From Thiobacillus sp. 0-1251 (GTDB lineage Bacteria > Pseudomonadota > Gammaproteobacteria > Burkholderiales > Thiobacillaceae), in NCBI GenBank assembly GCA_001899305.1, contig MKWL01000023.1, positions 100,332 through 164,331 of the forward strand: a stretch of DNA of 64,000 bases, given 5' to 3'. Below the pieces are notes generated by a model that was given only the letters and a program-made list of their open reading frames with translations, did not search any database and was not told the origin of the DNA. This document shows, piece by piece, positions 1-8,908 of the stretch; the stretch's first letter is position 1; the number at the start of each line of letters is the position of its first letter. Position numbers and translations under genes: made by a program.

Positions 1-1
1 G

Positions 2-1888
2 GCCGTGCCCAAGCCGCGCTATTTCGACGCGGCTGGCCAGCCGCTTGCCGATGATGCACCCACCACAGCCATCGCCGAAAGCGTGTACGAGATCCGGATC
101 CGTCCTGGCATCCGCTATCAGCCGCACCCGGCATTTGCACGGGATGCCACGGGCCGCTTTCTCTATCATGCGTTGGACGTGGCCGCGCTGAAGGACAAGA
201 CGCAGATCAGCGACTTTCCACAGACAGGCACCCGCGAACTCGTTGCGGCCGACTATGTCTACCAGATCAAGCGGCTGGCGAATCCCCGCTTGAGTTCACC
301 GATTTTTGGGCTGATGTCTGAACACATCGTTGGCCTGAAAGCGCTCGGCGATGCGTTGGAGAAGGCCTCCAGGGCGCATCCCGGCACGGAACTGAACTTG
401 AATGATTTTCCGCTGGCGGGTGCGGAAGTGGTGGATCGTTATACGTATCGAATTCACATCAAGGGAAAATACCCGCAGTTCATCTATTGGCTGGCGATGC
501 CGTTTTTTGCGCCCGTTCCGTGGGAGGCCGACGCCTTCTACGCGCAGCCGGGTATGGCGGACAACAACCTGACCCTGGACTGGCAGCCGGTCGGGACTGG
601 CCCCTACTACCTTTCCGAGAATGATCCCAACCGCCGCATGGTGTTGACGAAGAATCCCTACTATCACGGCGAAACCTATCCCGAGGACGGTGATGGGGCG
701 GATCGCCAAGCGGGTCTGCTGGCGGACGCGGGTAAACCACTGCCGTTCGTGGACAAGGCTGTGTTCAGTCTGGAAAAGGAAACCATCCCTTACTGGAGCA
801 AGTTTCTGCAGGGCTATTACGACAGTTCCGGCATCAGCTCGGACAGCTTCGACCAGGCCGTGCAGTTCTCGGCGGGGGGGGATCCGCGGTTGACCGACAG
901 CATGCGCGAGAAGGGTATCCATCTCGTTACTGCGGTAGCGGCTTCGATCTGGTACGTGGGCTTCAACATGCTCGATCCTGTGGTGGGCGGCCAGGGGGAG
1001 GATCGCCGCAAGCTGAGGCAGGCAATTTCCATCGCGTTCGACTACGACGAATTCATTTCCATTTTCCTGAACGGCCGCGGTATTCCGGCACAGGGGCCGA
1101 TCCCACCCGGACTGTTCGGATACGTCGACGGCGTGGCAGGGCTGAATCCGTATGTGTACGAGGCGCATGGCGGCAAGATCGTGAGGCATCCCATCGAGAT
1201 GGCGAGAAAGCTGCTGGCCGAGGCGGGGTATCCCAATGGCCGCAACGCCAAAACCGGCGAGCCGCTGGTGCTCTACTTCGACACCATGGCAAGCGGCCCC
1301 GATACCAAGTCGCGGCTCGACTGGATGAAGAAGCAGCTCGACAAGCTCAATGTGCAGCTGGTCGTACGCGGCACCGATTACAACCGCTTCCAGGACAAGA
1401 TGCGCAAGGGCAATGCCCAATTGTTCGAATGGGGCTGGAATGCCGATTACCCGGATCCGGAAAACTTTTTCTTCCTGCTGTATGGGCCGAACAAGAAAGT
1501 GGCCACCGGCGGCGAGAATGCAGCCAACTACGACAACCCTGAATTCAATCGCCTGTTCGAGCGCATGAAGGATATGGACAACGGCCCCGAGCGTCAGCAG
1601 GTGATCAATGCCATGCTCGAGATCGTGCGCCGCGATGCCCCTTGGATTTTTGCCTACTACCCCAAATCCTTCGGCTTGCGCCATGACTGGGTCCATAACG
1701 TCAAACCCAACCTGATGGCCAACAATACGCTCAAGTACCGGCGTATCGACCCGGATCTACGTGCCGCCCGGCGTGCAGAATGGAACCGTCCCGTGCTATG
1801 GCCGATCTTGTTGCTGGCCGGTAGCGTGATTGCCATCATCGCGCCGGCAGTGGTCGCCTGGCGCCAGCGCGAGAGGACGACCGCCTGA
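2..1888 (+). CDS. Oligopeptide-type ABC transporter substrate-binding protein (SBP family 5), 5' end cut by window
   Basis: Periplasmic solute-binding component of a peptide/oligopeptide importer. The visible 627+ residues match the SBP_bac_5 fold throughout (for example WNADYPDPENFF near residue 480, typical of OppA/YejA proteins). The frame is open from the window edge and no signal peptide is visible, so the true start lies upstream; the GTG at 5 is not the start. The last ~40 residues contain a hydrophobic stretch (PILLLAGSVIAIIAPAVVAW) followed by RQRER, which looks like a C-terminal membrane anchor, unusual for this family. The stop overlaps the start of the permease gene by one base (TGATG), so the four genes form one operon in yejABEF order. 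Substrate unknown; peptides are inferred from the family. Confidence 0.9.
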   Translation, partial: AVPKPRYFDAAGQPLADDAPTTAIAESVYEIRIRPGIRYQPHPAFARDATGRFLYHALDVAALKDKTQISDFPQTGTRELVAADYVYQIKRLANPRLSSPIFGLMSEHIVGLKALGDALEKASRAHPGTELNLNDFPLAGAEVVDRYTYRIHIKGKYPQFIYWLAMPFFAPVPWEADAFYAQPGMADNNLTLDWQPVGTGPYYLSENDPNRRMVLTKNPYYHGETYPEDGDGADRQAGLLADAGKPLPFVDKAVFSLEKETIPYWSKFLQGYYDSSGISSDSFDQAVQFSAGGDPRLTDSMREKGIHLVTAVAASIWYVGFNMLDPVVGGQGEDRRKLRQAISIAFDYDEFISIFLNGRGIPAQGPIPPGLFGYVDGVAGLNPYVYEAHGGKIVRHPIEMARKLLAEAGYPNGRNAKTGEPLVLYFDTMASGPDTKSRLDWMKKQLDKLNVQLVVRGTDYNRFQDKMRKGNAQLFEWGWNADYPDPENFFFLLYGPNKKVATGGENAANYDNPEFNRLFERMKDMDNGPERQQVINAMLEIVRRDAPWIFAYYPKSFGLRHDWVHNVKPNLMANNTLKYRRIDPDLRAARRAEWNRPVLWPILLLAGSVIAIIAPAVVAWRQRERTTA

Positions 1889-2865
1889 TGTTCGCCTATG
1901 TCCTGCGCCGCTTGCTGTATGCCATTCCGATCCTGGTCGGCGTCAACCTGTTGACCTTCGCGCTGTTCTTCGTCGTCAATACGCCGGACGACATGGCGCG
2001 GCTGCAGCTCGGCGCCAAACACGTGACGCCGGAGGCGATCGAGCGCTGGAAAGTCGAACACGGCTACGACAAACCGCTGCTGCTGAATACCCGGGCAACC
2101 GGTAGTGCACAGCTTACCGACACGCTCTTTTTCCAGCGCTCGGCTGCGATGTTCGCGTTCCAATTCGGCAAGGGCGACGACGGCCGTGACATCGGCAACG
2201 AAATCCAAACCCGCATGGGGCCAAGCCTGGCGATCGCGCTGCCGGTGTTCGTGATCGGCCTGCTGGTCAACATCACCTTCGCCCTGCTGATGGTGTTCTT
2301 CCGCGCCACCTATCTCGACCTGTGGGGAGTGGTATTGTGCGTCGTCCTGATGTCGATCTCCGGACTGTTCTACATCATCGCCGGCCAGTATTTCATCGCC
2401 AAGCTGTGGAACCTGTTGCCGATTTCGGGCTATGCGGGGGGCATCCATGGCCTCAAGTTCATCCTCCTGCCCGTGTTGGTGAGCGTGGTGGCGGGGATCG
2501 GCAGCGGTTCGCGCTGGTATCGCACGATCTTTCTTGAGGAGATCGGCAAGGATTATGTGCGTACTGCGCGCGCCAAAGGCTTGTCCGAGATTCGGGTATT
2601 GTTCCGTCATGTGTTGAAGAACGGCATGATCCCCATCCTGACCGGTGCGGTGGTGGTGTTGCCACTGCTGTTCATGGGCAGCCTCATCACCGAATCCTTT
2701 TTCGGCATCCCGGGACTCGGCAGCTACACGATCGACGCGATCCAGGCCCAGGATTTCTCGGTGGTGCGCGCGATGGTGTTTCTGGGCTCCTTTCTCTATA
2801 TCGTCGGCCTGATCCTTACCGACATTTCCTATTCGTGGGTGGATCCTCGGGTGCGGCTGCAATGA
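1888..2865 (+). CDS. ABC transporter permease, OppB/YejB type
   Basis: Inner-membrane subunit of the peptide-type importer, 325 aa. The N-terminus (YVLRRLLYAIPILVGVNLLTF) is the typical first membrane helix of OppB/DppB proteins. The cytoplasmic EAA loop that contacts the ATPase is at about residues 217-250, containing GKDYVRTARAKGL and followed by FRHVLKN. About six membrane helices are visible. The ATG overlaps the stop of the binding-protein gene, and the 3' end overlaps the next permease by 4 bp (ATGA), indicating translational coupling. The region between helix 1 and the core carries an ~80-residue periplasmic segment, as in YejB. Confidence 0.93.
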   Translation: MFAYVLRRLLYAIPILVGVNLLTFALFFVVNTPDDMARLQLGAKHVTPEAIERWKVEHGYDKPLLLNTRATGSAQLTDTLFFQRSAAMFAFQFGKGDDGRDIGNEIQTRMGPSLAIALPVFVIGLLVNITFALLMVFFRATYLDLWGVVLCVVLMSISGLFYIIAGQYFIAKLWNLLPISGYAGGIHGLKFILLPVLVSVVAGIGSGSRWYRTIFLEEIGKDYVRTARAKGLSEIRVLFRHVLKNGMIPILTGAVVVLPLLFMGSLITESFFGIPGLGSYTIDAIQAQDFSVVRAMVFLGSFLYIVGLILTDISYSWVDPRVRLQ

Positions 2866-4283
2866 GCCTGGTCACATCCCATTTCGTCCCTGTCCTGTTG
2901 TGGACCGATGCGCTCATTTTCATGCTGCTGATCGTATCGCTGGCAGCAGTGTGGTGGATCCGCCGTCACGCGCACTTGCGCGCCCCGTGGGCGGCCGTGG
3001 CGAGGCGCCCCATGGCGATGGGTGCGGCGCTGGTGCTGGCCGTGTTCGTGGTCATCGGTCTGCTCGACTCGCTGCATTACCGCGAACGACTGGACGACAG
3101 CCCGCCAGACAGGCCGCAATATTCGGTCGAAGTGTTGTCTGTGTTCGACGCATTGGCAGGCAGATTGCGTACGCAGCAGGAAAAAACCTATTCCGCTCCG
3201 CTGGCGATGCACTTGTACGCCAAGGAGTTCACGGAGCGGGACGGCGCCACTGTTCGGGATTACCCGCGCCTGAAATATGGCGGTGCGCATCTGAAGCAGG
3301 CCGACGAGTATGTACCGGACATCGTCCGGCGCATACTCGTCGGCCTGTTGCAGGGCCTGGCGGGCAGTCTGTTGCTGTTCGGCCTGCTTGCGGCCTGGCA
3401 GGCGCGGCATGAGCGGATGAGGCTCGGGGGCTGGTTGTCTGCCTGGGCAACGGGTCACCTCGGCTGGCCTGGGCGGACAGTCGTGATCGTGTTGACGCTG
3501 ATGCTGATACTGGGGGCGGTGATGGCCCGTCTGGCCGCAGGCTATCATGTCTTCGGTACCGACAAGGTCGGACAGGATGTGCTCTACATCAGCCTCAAGA
3601 GCATCCGCACCGGCCTGGTGATCGGCACCCTCACCACGCTGGTCACACTGCCGCTGGCGATCGTGCTGGGGATTGCGGCAGGGTATTTCCGGGGCTGGGT
3701 GGACGACGTCATCCAGTATGTCTACACCGTGCTGAATTCCATTCCAGGCGTGCTGCTGATCGCGGCAGCGGTACTCATCGTACAGGTTGCCATCGAGGCC
3801 CACCCCGATCTGTTCGACACCGCGGCAGCGCGCGCCGATGTTCGCCTGCTGGCCCTGTGCGTCATCATGGGTGTGACCAGCTGGACCAGCCTGGCGCGCC
3901 TGTTGCGCGGCGAATCACTCAAGCTCAGGACGCTCGATTATGTCGAGGCGGCACGGGCGTTCGGCGTATCGCATGCACGCATCATCAGCCGCCACATTTT
4001 CCCCAACGTATTCCACCTCGTGCTGATCGCGATCGTACTGGACTTCTCGGGCCTGGTGCTGGCCGAGGCCGTGCTCTCCTATGTCGGTGTCGGTGTCGAT
4101 CCTGCCATGTATAGCTGGGGCAACATGATCAACGGCGCGCGTCTCGAGTTGGCGCGCGAGCCTGTCGTCTGGTGGCAGTTGGGCGCGGCTTTCGTCTTCA
4201 TGTTCACCTTGGTGCTGGCCGCCAACCTGTTTGCCGATGGCGTGCGCGATGCATTCGACCCGCGCCTGGAGGAACGGCGGTGA
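2862..4283 (+). CDS. ABC transporter permease, OppC/YejE type, with long N-terminal extension
   Basis: Second inner-membrane subunit of the importer, 473 aa. The ATG at 2862 overlaps the preceding stop (ATGA) and is preferred to an in-frame GTG at 2835. The canonical OppC core begins near residue 230 (FGTDKVGQDVLYISLKSIRTG, the GTDxxGxD motif), with the EAA loop around residue 365 (LKLRTLDYVEAARAFGVSHA). Before the core lie about 225 residues with helices near 14-33, 50-68, 156-178 and 205-225 and a ~85-residue extracytoplasmic loop (about 70-153) rich in charged residues. OppC/YejE proteins are normally ~300-340 aa, so the extension is unusual. It overlaps the ATPase gene by 4 bp (GTGA). Confidence 0.92.
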   Translation: MSLVTSHFVPVLLWTDALIFMLLIVSLAAVWWIRRHAHLRAPWAAVARRPMAMGAALVLAVFVVIGLLDSLHYRERLDDSPPDRPQYSVEVLSVFDALAGRLRTQQEKTYSAPLAMHLYAKEFTERDGATVRDYPRLKYGGAHLKQADEYVPDIVRRILVGLLQGLAGSLLLFGLLAAWQARHERMRLGGWLSAWATGHLGWPGRTVVIVLTLMLILGAVMARLAAGYHVFGTDKVGQDVLYISLKSIRTGLVIGTLTTLVTLPLAIVLGIAAGYFRGWVDDVIQYVYTVLNSIPGVLLIAAAVLIVQVAIEAHPDLFDTAAARADVRLLALCVIMGVTSWTSLARLLRGESLKLRTLDYVEAARAFGVSHARIISRHIFPNVFHLVLIAIVLDFSGLVLAEAVLSYVGVGVDPAMYSWGNMINGARLELAREPVVWWQLGAAFVFMFTLVLAANLFADGVRDAFDPRLEERR

Positions 4284-6244
4284 GCCCGCTGTTGCGCGTC
4301 GACAAGCTGGTCACCGGTATCGGTGCCGCGCGCGTGGTCGATGGCGTGTCGTTCGACGTTGCAGCGGGTGAAACCTACGCTTTGCTGGGCGAGTCTGGCT
4401 GCGGCAAATCGATGACCGCTCTGTCGCTGATGCGGCTGTTGCCGGATGGCGGGCGCATCCTGTCGGGTCACGTGCAACTGGGTGAAACCGATGTACTGGC
4501 GCTGCCCGAGCGCGACATGCGACGCGTTCGCGGCGGGCGGATGGCGATGGTGTTTCAGGAGCCGATGCTGGCACTGAATCCCGTCATCAAGGTGGGCGAT
4601 CAGATCGGCGAGGCGTTGTCCTTGCATCAGGACCTCGGCGGACAGGCTGCGCGCGACGCTGCGCGTGCACTGCTCGATTCGGTGGGGGTGCCGGATGCGG
4701 CACGGCGGCTCGATAGCTACCCGTTCGAACTTTCGGGCGGGTTGCGCCAGCGGATGATGATCGCCATGGCGCTGGCGGGCGAGCCCAGCCTGCTCATTGC
4801 CGACGAGCCGACGACGGCATTGGACGTGACCATCCAGGCCCAGGTGCTCGACGTGTTGCGCAACTTGCGTGCGAAGCGCCGGATGGGCATGCTGCTGATC
4901 ACGCATGACCTCGGCGTGGTGGCCGAGAACGCCGACCGCGTGGGCGTGATGTATGCCGGCGAATTGCTGGAGGAGGGTACGCGCGACGCCTTCTTCACGG
5001 CGCCGCAGCATCCCTACAGTCGCATGCTGTTCGAGGCCTTGCCGCGAACGGGCGATGCCGGGCGGTTGACCACGATCGCCGGCCAAGTGCCCCGGCTTGA
5101 CGCGCATTTACGCGGATGTCGGTTCGCACCGCGCTGTCCGTTTGCCATCGCACGTTGCCGCGTGGAGTCGCCCGGCTGGCAGGAATTGGATGGACAGCGG
5201 GTGCGCTGCCATCTGGCGGGCAGCTTGCCGGCGGGCAGCGTGCGCGAACGTGTCGCCCATCCCGTGGCGGAACATCCCCCGCAGCCGCTGCTGCAAGTGG
5301 AAGGGTTGAAGGTATTTTTCCCGATCCGGCGCGGCTTGATCCAGCGTACGGTGGGACACGTGCGCGCCGTCGATGACGTGGACCTGACGATCCAGGCCGG
5401 CCGGACGCTGGCACTGGTGGGTGAATCGGGCTGCGGCAAGACGACGGTGGGCAAGGCCTTGCTGCGGCTGATCGAGCCGACTGCGGGCACCATCATGCTG
5501 GGCGGCGAGACCATCACCGCGAAGAATGCACCCGCGCTGCGACGGCAGGCACAGATGGTATTCCAGGATCCGTTCAGTTCGCTCAATCCGCGTATGCGGG
5601 TAGTGGACACCCTGCTCGAAGGCATGGACGCGCTGGGTGTGGGCGCACGCGGCGAACGACGCGGTGCCGTGGCTCGGCTGTTGAATCAGGTCGGCTTGCC
5701 GGACGATGCGGGCGGCCGTTATCCCCATGCATTCTCAGGCGGGCAGCGGCAGCGCATTGCGATCGCACGGGCGCTTGCCGTGTCGCCGCGGCTGGTGATC
5801 TGCGACGAGCCGACCAGTGCGCTCGACGTGTCGGTGCAGGCGCAGATACTGAATCTGCTGAAGGACCTGCAGGCCGATCTCGGCCTGGCCTATCTTTTCA
5901 TCACGCACAATCTCGCCGTGGTGGAATATCTGGCGCACGATGTGGCGGTGATGTACCTCGGACGTATCGTCGAGCAAGGTCGGGCCGGTGCGGTGTTGCG
6001 CACGCCACGCCACCCTTATACGCAAGCGCTGGTCAGTGCGGTGCCGCGCATCGAGCCGCACACCGGGCAGACTATCGTTCGCCTGGCTGGCGACCAGCCT
6101 TCGCCGCTCAATCCGCCGGTCGGCTGCCATTTCCATCCGCGTTGTCCGCACGCCAGCGCCGTGTGCCGGCAAAGCTATCCGGCGCGAACCGATCTGGGCG
6201 GGGGGCATTGGGTGCGGTGCCACTGGGTGGCAGCGCAGGATTAA
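4280..6244 (+). CDS. Fused double ABC ATPase of peptide importer (OppD-OppF/YejF type)
   Basis: Cytoplasmic ATPase powering the importer, 654 aa, with two complete nucleotide-binding domains in one chain. Domain 1: Walker A GESGCGKS (37-44), signature LSGGLRQR, Walker B LLIADEPTTALD. Domain 2 (after ~residue 340): Walker A GESGCGKT, signature FSGGQRQR, Walker B LVICDEPTSALD. Each half ends with the Cys-containing OppD/OppF C-terminal motif (GCRFAPRCPF and GCHFHPRCPH). The start chosen is GTG at 4280, overlapping the upstream stop as GTGA; the longer frame from 4172 would overlap the permease by over 100 bp. Last gene of the importer operon. Confidence 0.94.
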   Translation: MSPLLRVDKLVTGIGAARVVDGVSFDVAAGETYALLGESGCGKSMTALSLMRLLPDGGRILSGHVQLGETDVLALPERDMRRVRGGRMAMVFQEPMLALNPVIKVGDQIGEALSLHQDLGGQAARDAARALLDSVGVPDAARRLDSYPFELSGGLRQRMMIAMALAGEPSLLIADEPTTALDVTIQAQVLDVLRNLRAKRRMGMLLITHDLGVVAENADRVGVMYAGELLEEGTRDAFFTAPQHPYSRMLFEALPRTGDAGRLTTIAGQVPRLDAHLRGCRFAPRCPFAIARCRVESPGWQELDGQRVRCHLAGSLPAGSVRERVAHPVAEHPPQPLLQVEGLKVFFPIRRGLIQRTVGHVRAVDDVDLTIQAGRTLALVGESGCGKTTVGKALLRLIEPTAGTIMLGGETITAKNAPALRRQAQMVFQDPFSSLNPRMRVVDTLLEGMDALGVGARGERRGAVARLLNQVGLPDDAGGRYPHAFSGGQRQRIAIARALAVSPRLVICDEPTSALDVSVQAQILNLLKDLQADLGLAYLFITHNLAVVEYLAHDVAVMYLGRIVEQGRAGAVLRTPRHPYTQALVSAVPRIEPHTGQTIVRLAGDQPSPLNPPVGCHFHPRCPHASAVCRQSYPARTDLGGGHWVRCHWVAAQD

Positions 6245-6267
6245 GCTTTCTGGAGACGGAGTATCAA

Positions 6268-6465
6268 TTGAGCAGCAGCAAACACAGTCGAAATTTCTGG
6301 CTTGGCAACGGCGTCCTGGCCGTGGCGATGCTTACCATGATGTTCATGGGGCCGCTCTCCAATGCGCTGGGCATCTGGGCCGCCGTGATGTGGATGGTGC
6401 TGGCTGCGATCGGGGTGGCGCTGTTGATGTCGGACAAGTCCGACGAACCGCCTGCATCGGACTGA
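6268..6465 (+). CDS. Small two-helix membrane protein, unknown function
   Basis: 65 aa from a TTG at 6268, which is preceded by a good ribosome-binding site (GGAGACGG at 6252-6259, 8 nt spacing). The protein has a polar N-terminus (LSSSKHSRNFW), then two hydrophobic helices (about residues 12-29 and 33-52) separated by a short loop, and an acidic C-terminus ending in SDEPPASD. It lies 24 bp after the importer ATPase and may be cotranscribed. I do not recognise the family. An upstream in-frame ATG at 6142 lies inside the ATPase gene and is rejected as a start. Confidence 0.6.
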   Translation: MSSSKHSRNFWLGNGVLAVAMLTMMFMGPLSNALGIWAAVMWMVLAAIGVALLMSDKSDEPPASD

Positions 6466-6476
6466 GCCGACGGTTC

Positions 6477-8036
6477 TCAGGGAGCCCTGACGATGACTGT
6501 CTGACCCGCGCGGACCGTGCTGTGTTTCCTGAAAGCAGGATTCCACAGCCTGAAATCCGCCAGGCTGATGTCGAAACGTCGGGCGATGGCGCTCAGGGTG
6601 TCGCCAGTCTGAACGATATACCGGCTCGGTATGGCAGGTTTCGCGATGCGGGTGGCAGGGTAGGCGACGGATTGGAGGGACGCCGTCATCTGGACCGGTT
6701 GCGCAGACGGCAGGCGCAGGGTCTGGCCGGCCGTGAGCCGGCCGTCAAGGCCGGGGTTGGCGTCGCCGAGTTCGGCGACGGTCAGACCGTAGTGGCGGGC
6801 AATGCTGTACAGGGTGTCGCCCCGCTGCACCACGATCTGGGTCGGATTGGATGCGACAGGCAAGGGACTATCGACGCTTGCGGCTGCCGTGCCCCGTTTT
6901 CTGACCGGCACCAGAATGACCTGCTCGCGCACCAGTCTGCCGCGTTTCAGATGGAACTGGTTGTGCTCTTCGAGGCTGGCAAGACTGACGCCGAGGCGTC
7001 TGGCAATGGTCTCGGGACGTTCGCCTTTTTGCGCAGGGTAGGGCTGCCAGGAATCCCAGCTTCCGGTTTCCAGATTGCGCTGGAAGGTGTCGGTCTTGGC
7101 GACCGGCACCAGCAAGTTGACCGGTCCGGCCGAGCGGATGAGCTTGCGTGGGAAGGCCGCGTTCAACGCGGCGAATTCATCGCTGCTCATGCCCGCCAGT
7201 CGCGCAGCGGAGCGGATGTCCATGCTGGCGGAGGGAACGGTGACCTGCTTGAAATAGGGCTGGTTGGGCAGCGTGTCGATGGCGATGCCATAACGTGCGG
7301 GATTGCTGATCAGGTTCCTGATGGCAAGAAGTTTGGGGACATAATGCCGGGTCTCGCTGGGCAGCGGCAGGCTGGCGTAATTGGTTGGCAGACCTTGCTG
7401 GACATTCTTCTCGATGGCGCGGGCGACGCAACCTTCCCCGCAGTTGTACGCAGCGAGCGCCAGTTCCCAGTCGCCGAAATCGAGATAGAGCTTGCCCAGG
7501 TAATCGAGCGCGGCCTCGGTGGCGGCGGTGAAATCGCGGCGGCCGTCGTACCAGGTATCCTGCCTGAGCCCATAGAGCCGGCCGGTGGATGGAATGAACT
7601 GCCAGATGCCGGAGGCTGCGGAAGGTGATTCCGCCATGGGATTGAACGCACTTTCGACCATTGGCAGCAAGGCGATTTCCATCGGCATTGCACGGCGGTC
7701 GACTTCCTGGACGATATGGAACAGGTAGCGGCGGGACCGGTCGAGCATGCGGCGCACGTAATCCGGCCGTGCTGCGTACCAGGCTTCGTGATCGGCCACG
7801 AGCGGGTTGCGTGCCGCATCGTCGTCGATCTTGAACCCGCTGCGGATGCGCTGCCAGACGTCGTCCGGGCTGGCGGCTTCAGTGGAGGATACGTGATCGG
7901 AGGACGGGTCGTCGTCGGTATTGCTGTTCCACTCCAGTGTCTGGATGCCGGCGCCGGGTTCCGCCGCGTGCACTGGCAGGGAAGCGAACACCGCAAGGAC
8001 GGCCAGACTGAGCAGATTTATTTTGAATTCGGCCAA
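6477..8036 (-). CDS. mltD: Membrane-bound lytic murein transglycosylase D
   Basis: Cleaves the glycan strands of peptidoglycan between MurNAc and GlcNAc, forming 1,6-anhydroMurNAc; acts in the periplasm. The 519-aa protein has a signal peptide (residues 1-25, ending VHAAEPG), the SLT domain with catalytic Glu at about 128 (PMVESAFNP) and the conserved ASGIWQFIPSTG motif, then LysM repeats for glycan binding at about 335-380 (weaker), 398-443 (VVQRGDTLYSIARHYGL) and 470-515 (IVQTGDTLSAIARRF). No lipobox is seen, so this one is probably exported rather than lipid-anchored. The start is TTG; no better codon fits before the signal peptide. Convergent with the small membrane-protein gene. Confidence 0.93.
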   Translation of the reverse strand: MAEFKINLLSLAVLAVFASLPVHAAEPGAGIQTLEWNSNTDDDPSSDHVSSTEAASPDDVWQRIRSGFKIDDDAARNPLVADHEAWYAARPDYVRRMLDRSRRYLFHIVQEVDRRAMPMEIALLPMVESAFNPMAESPSAASGIWQFIPSTGRLYGLRQDTWYDGRRDFTAATEAALDYLGKLYLDFGDWELALAAYNCGEGCVARAIEKNVQQGLPTNYASLPLPSETRHYVPKLLAIRNLISNPARYGIAIDTLPNQPYFKQVTVPSASMDIRSAARLAGMSSDEFAALNAAFPRKLIRSAGPVNLLVPVAKTDTFQRNLETGSWDSWQPYPAQKGERPETIARRLGVSLASLEEHNQFHLKRGRLVREQVILVPVRKRGTAAASVDSPLPVASNPTQIVVQRGDTLYSIARHYGLTVAELGDANPGLDGRLTAGQTLRLPSAQPVQMTASLQSVAYPATRIAKPAIPSRYIVQTGDTLSAIARRFDISLADFRLWNPAFRKHSTVRAGQTVIVRAP

Positions 8037-8108
8037 TTAATTTGATTCCGGGCAAGTCGGTTTCCCGTACTCAACAGGGCTCCATCGTAAGTGGCAGGAT
8101 GGGGACGG

Positions 8109-8879
8109 TCAACCGTCCCACGCATCCTTGGCTGCCCGGATCGCGCCGAATACCTCGGCCGGCGTGGGGTGCGGTCGATCCAGATAGCGACTCGCGAAGG
8201 CCGTCATGTCAGGGTCGTGGAAACGCAGGAAGGGATTGGTGCGCTTCTCCAGCTGCAGGGTCGAAGGCAACGTGGGCACATTGTGGGCGCGCAGGGCACG
8301 ATCGGCACGCTCGCGTTCAAGCAGCGCCGGATTGGCGCCGTCGATGGTTTTGGCAAAGTCAATATTGCTCAGGGTGTATTCGTGCGCGCAGCAGACCCGG
8401 GTAGTATCGGGCAGCGCTAGAATGGCATCGAGGCTGGCAGCCATGATCGCGGGGCTGCCTTCGAACAGTTTCCCGCATCCGCATCCGAACACGGTGTCGC
8501 CGCAAAACAGGCTGTCGTGGCCGACATAGCTGATGTGGTCGAGCGTGTGGCCCGGGGTGGCCAGCACGTCGAAATGTAAAAACGGTTTGGCGATATCGAC
8601 CGAATCGCCACCGTGCAGGACGTGGGTTACCGCCGGAATGCGCGGGTTGTCCGGCGCATAGACGGGGCAGTTATAGCGTTGACGCAGCAGGACGTTGCCG
8701 CCAGTATGGTCGCGATGATGATGGGTGATCAGAATGGCGGTCAGAGCGAGGTGGCGTGCATCGAGGTAGGCGATCAACGGAACGGGATCGCCCGGGTCGA
8801 CAGCGACGGCATGATGGTCGTCGTGCCAGATCCAGATGTAATTGTCCTCGAACGCGGGCAGGGGAATGAGAGTCAACAT
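8109..8879 (-). CDS. gloB: Hydroxyacylglutathione hydrolase (glyoxalase II)
   Basis: Hydrolyses S-D-lactoylglutathione to glutathione and D-lactate, the second step of methylglyoxal detoxification; cytoplasmic. The 256-aa length is normal. The metallo-beta-lactamase metal site is visible as THHHRDHTGGN (residues 52-62), with further ligands in TPGHTLDHISY and FCGDTVFGCGCGKLFEG. The C-terminal glutathione-binding part ends with the usual RAAKDAW. Divergent from the YafS-like gene with only 29 bp between them; gloB-yafS-rnhA-dnaQ is a gene neighbourhood also known from Escherichia coli. Confidence 0.95.
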   Translation of the reverse strand: MLTLIPLPAFEDNYIWIWHDDHHAVAVDPGDPVPLIAYLDARHLALTAILITHHHRDHTGGNVLLRQRYNCPVYAPDNPRIPAVTHVLHGGDSVDIAKPFLHFDVLATPGHTLDHISYVGHDSLFCGDTVFGCGCGKLFEGSPAIMAASLDAILALPDTTRVCCAHEYTLSNIDFAKTIDGANPALLERERADRALRAHNVPTLPSTLQLEKRTNPFLRFHDPDMTAFASRYLDRPHPTPAEVFGAIRAAKDAWDG

Positions 8880-8908
8880 GATGGGGCAACCTGGCGGGAG
8901 AAACGACT

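Noticed and set aside
296-1696. 466-aa open frame antisense to the binding-protein gene
   Set aside because: It is a shadow of the + strand gene in GC-rich DNA; composition (His/Gln/Arg-rich) is that of a reverse-frame product and no domain is visible.
1657-2862. 401-aa antisense frame across the permease gene
   Set aside because: Very rich in His, Gln and Arg, with no motif; the + strand permease has all its family features.
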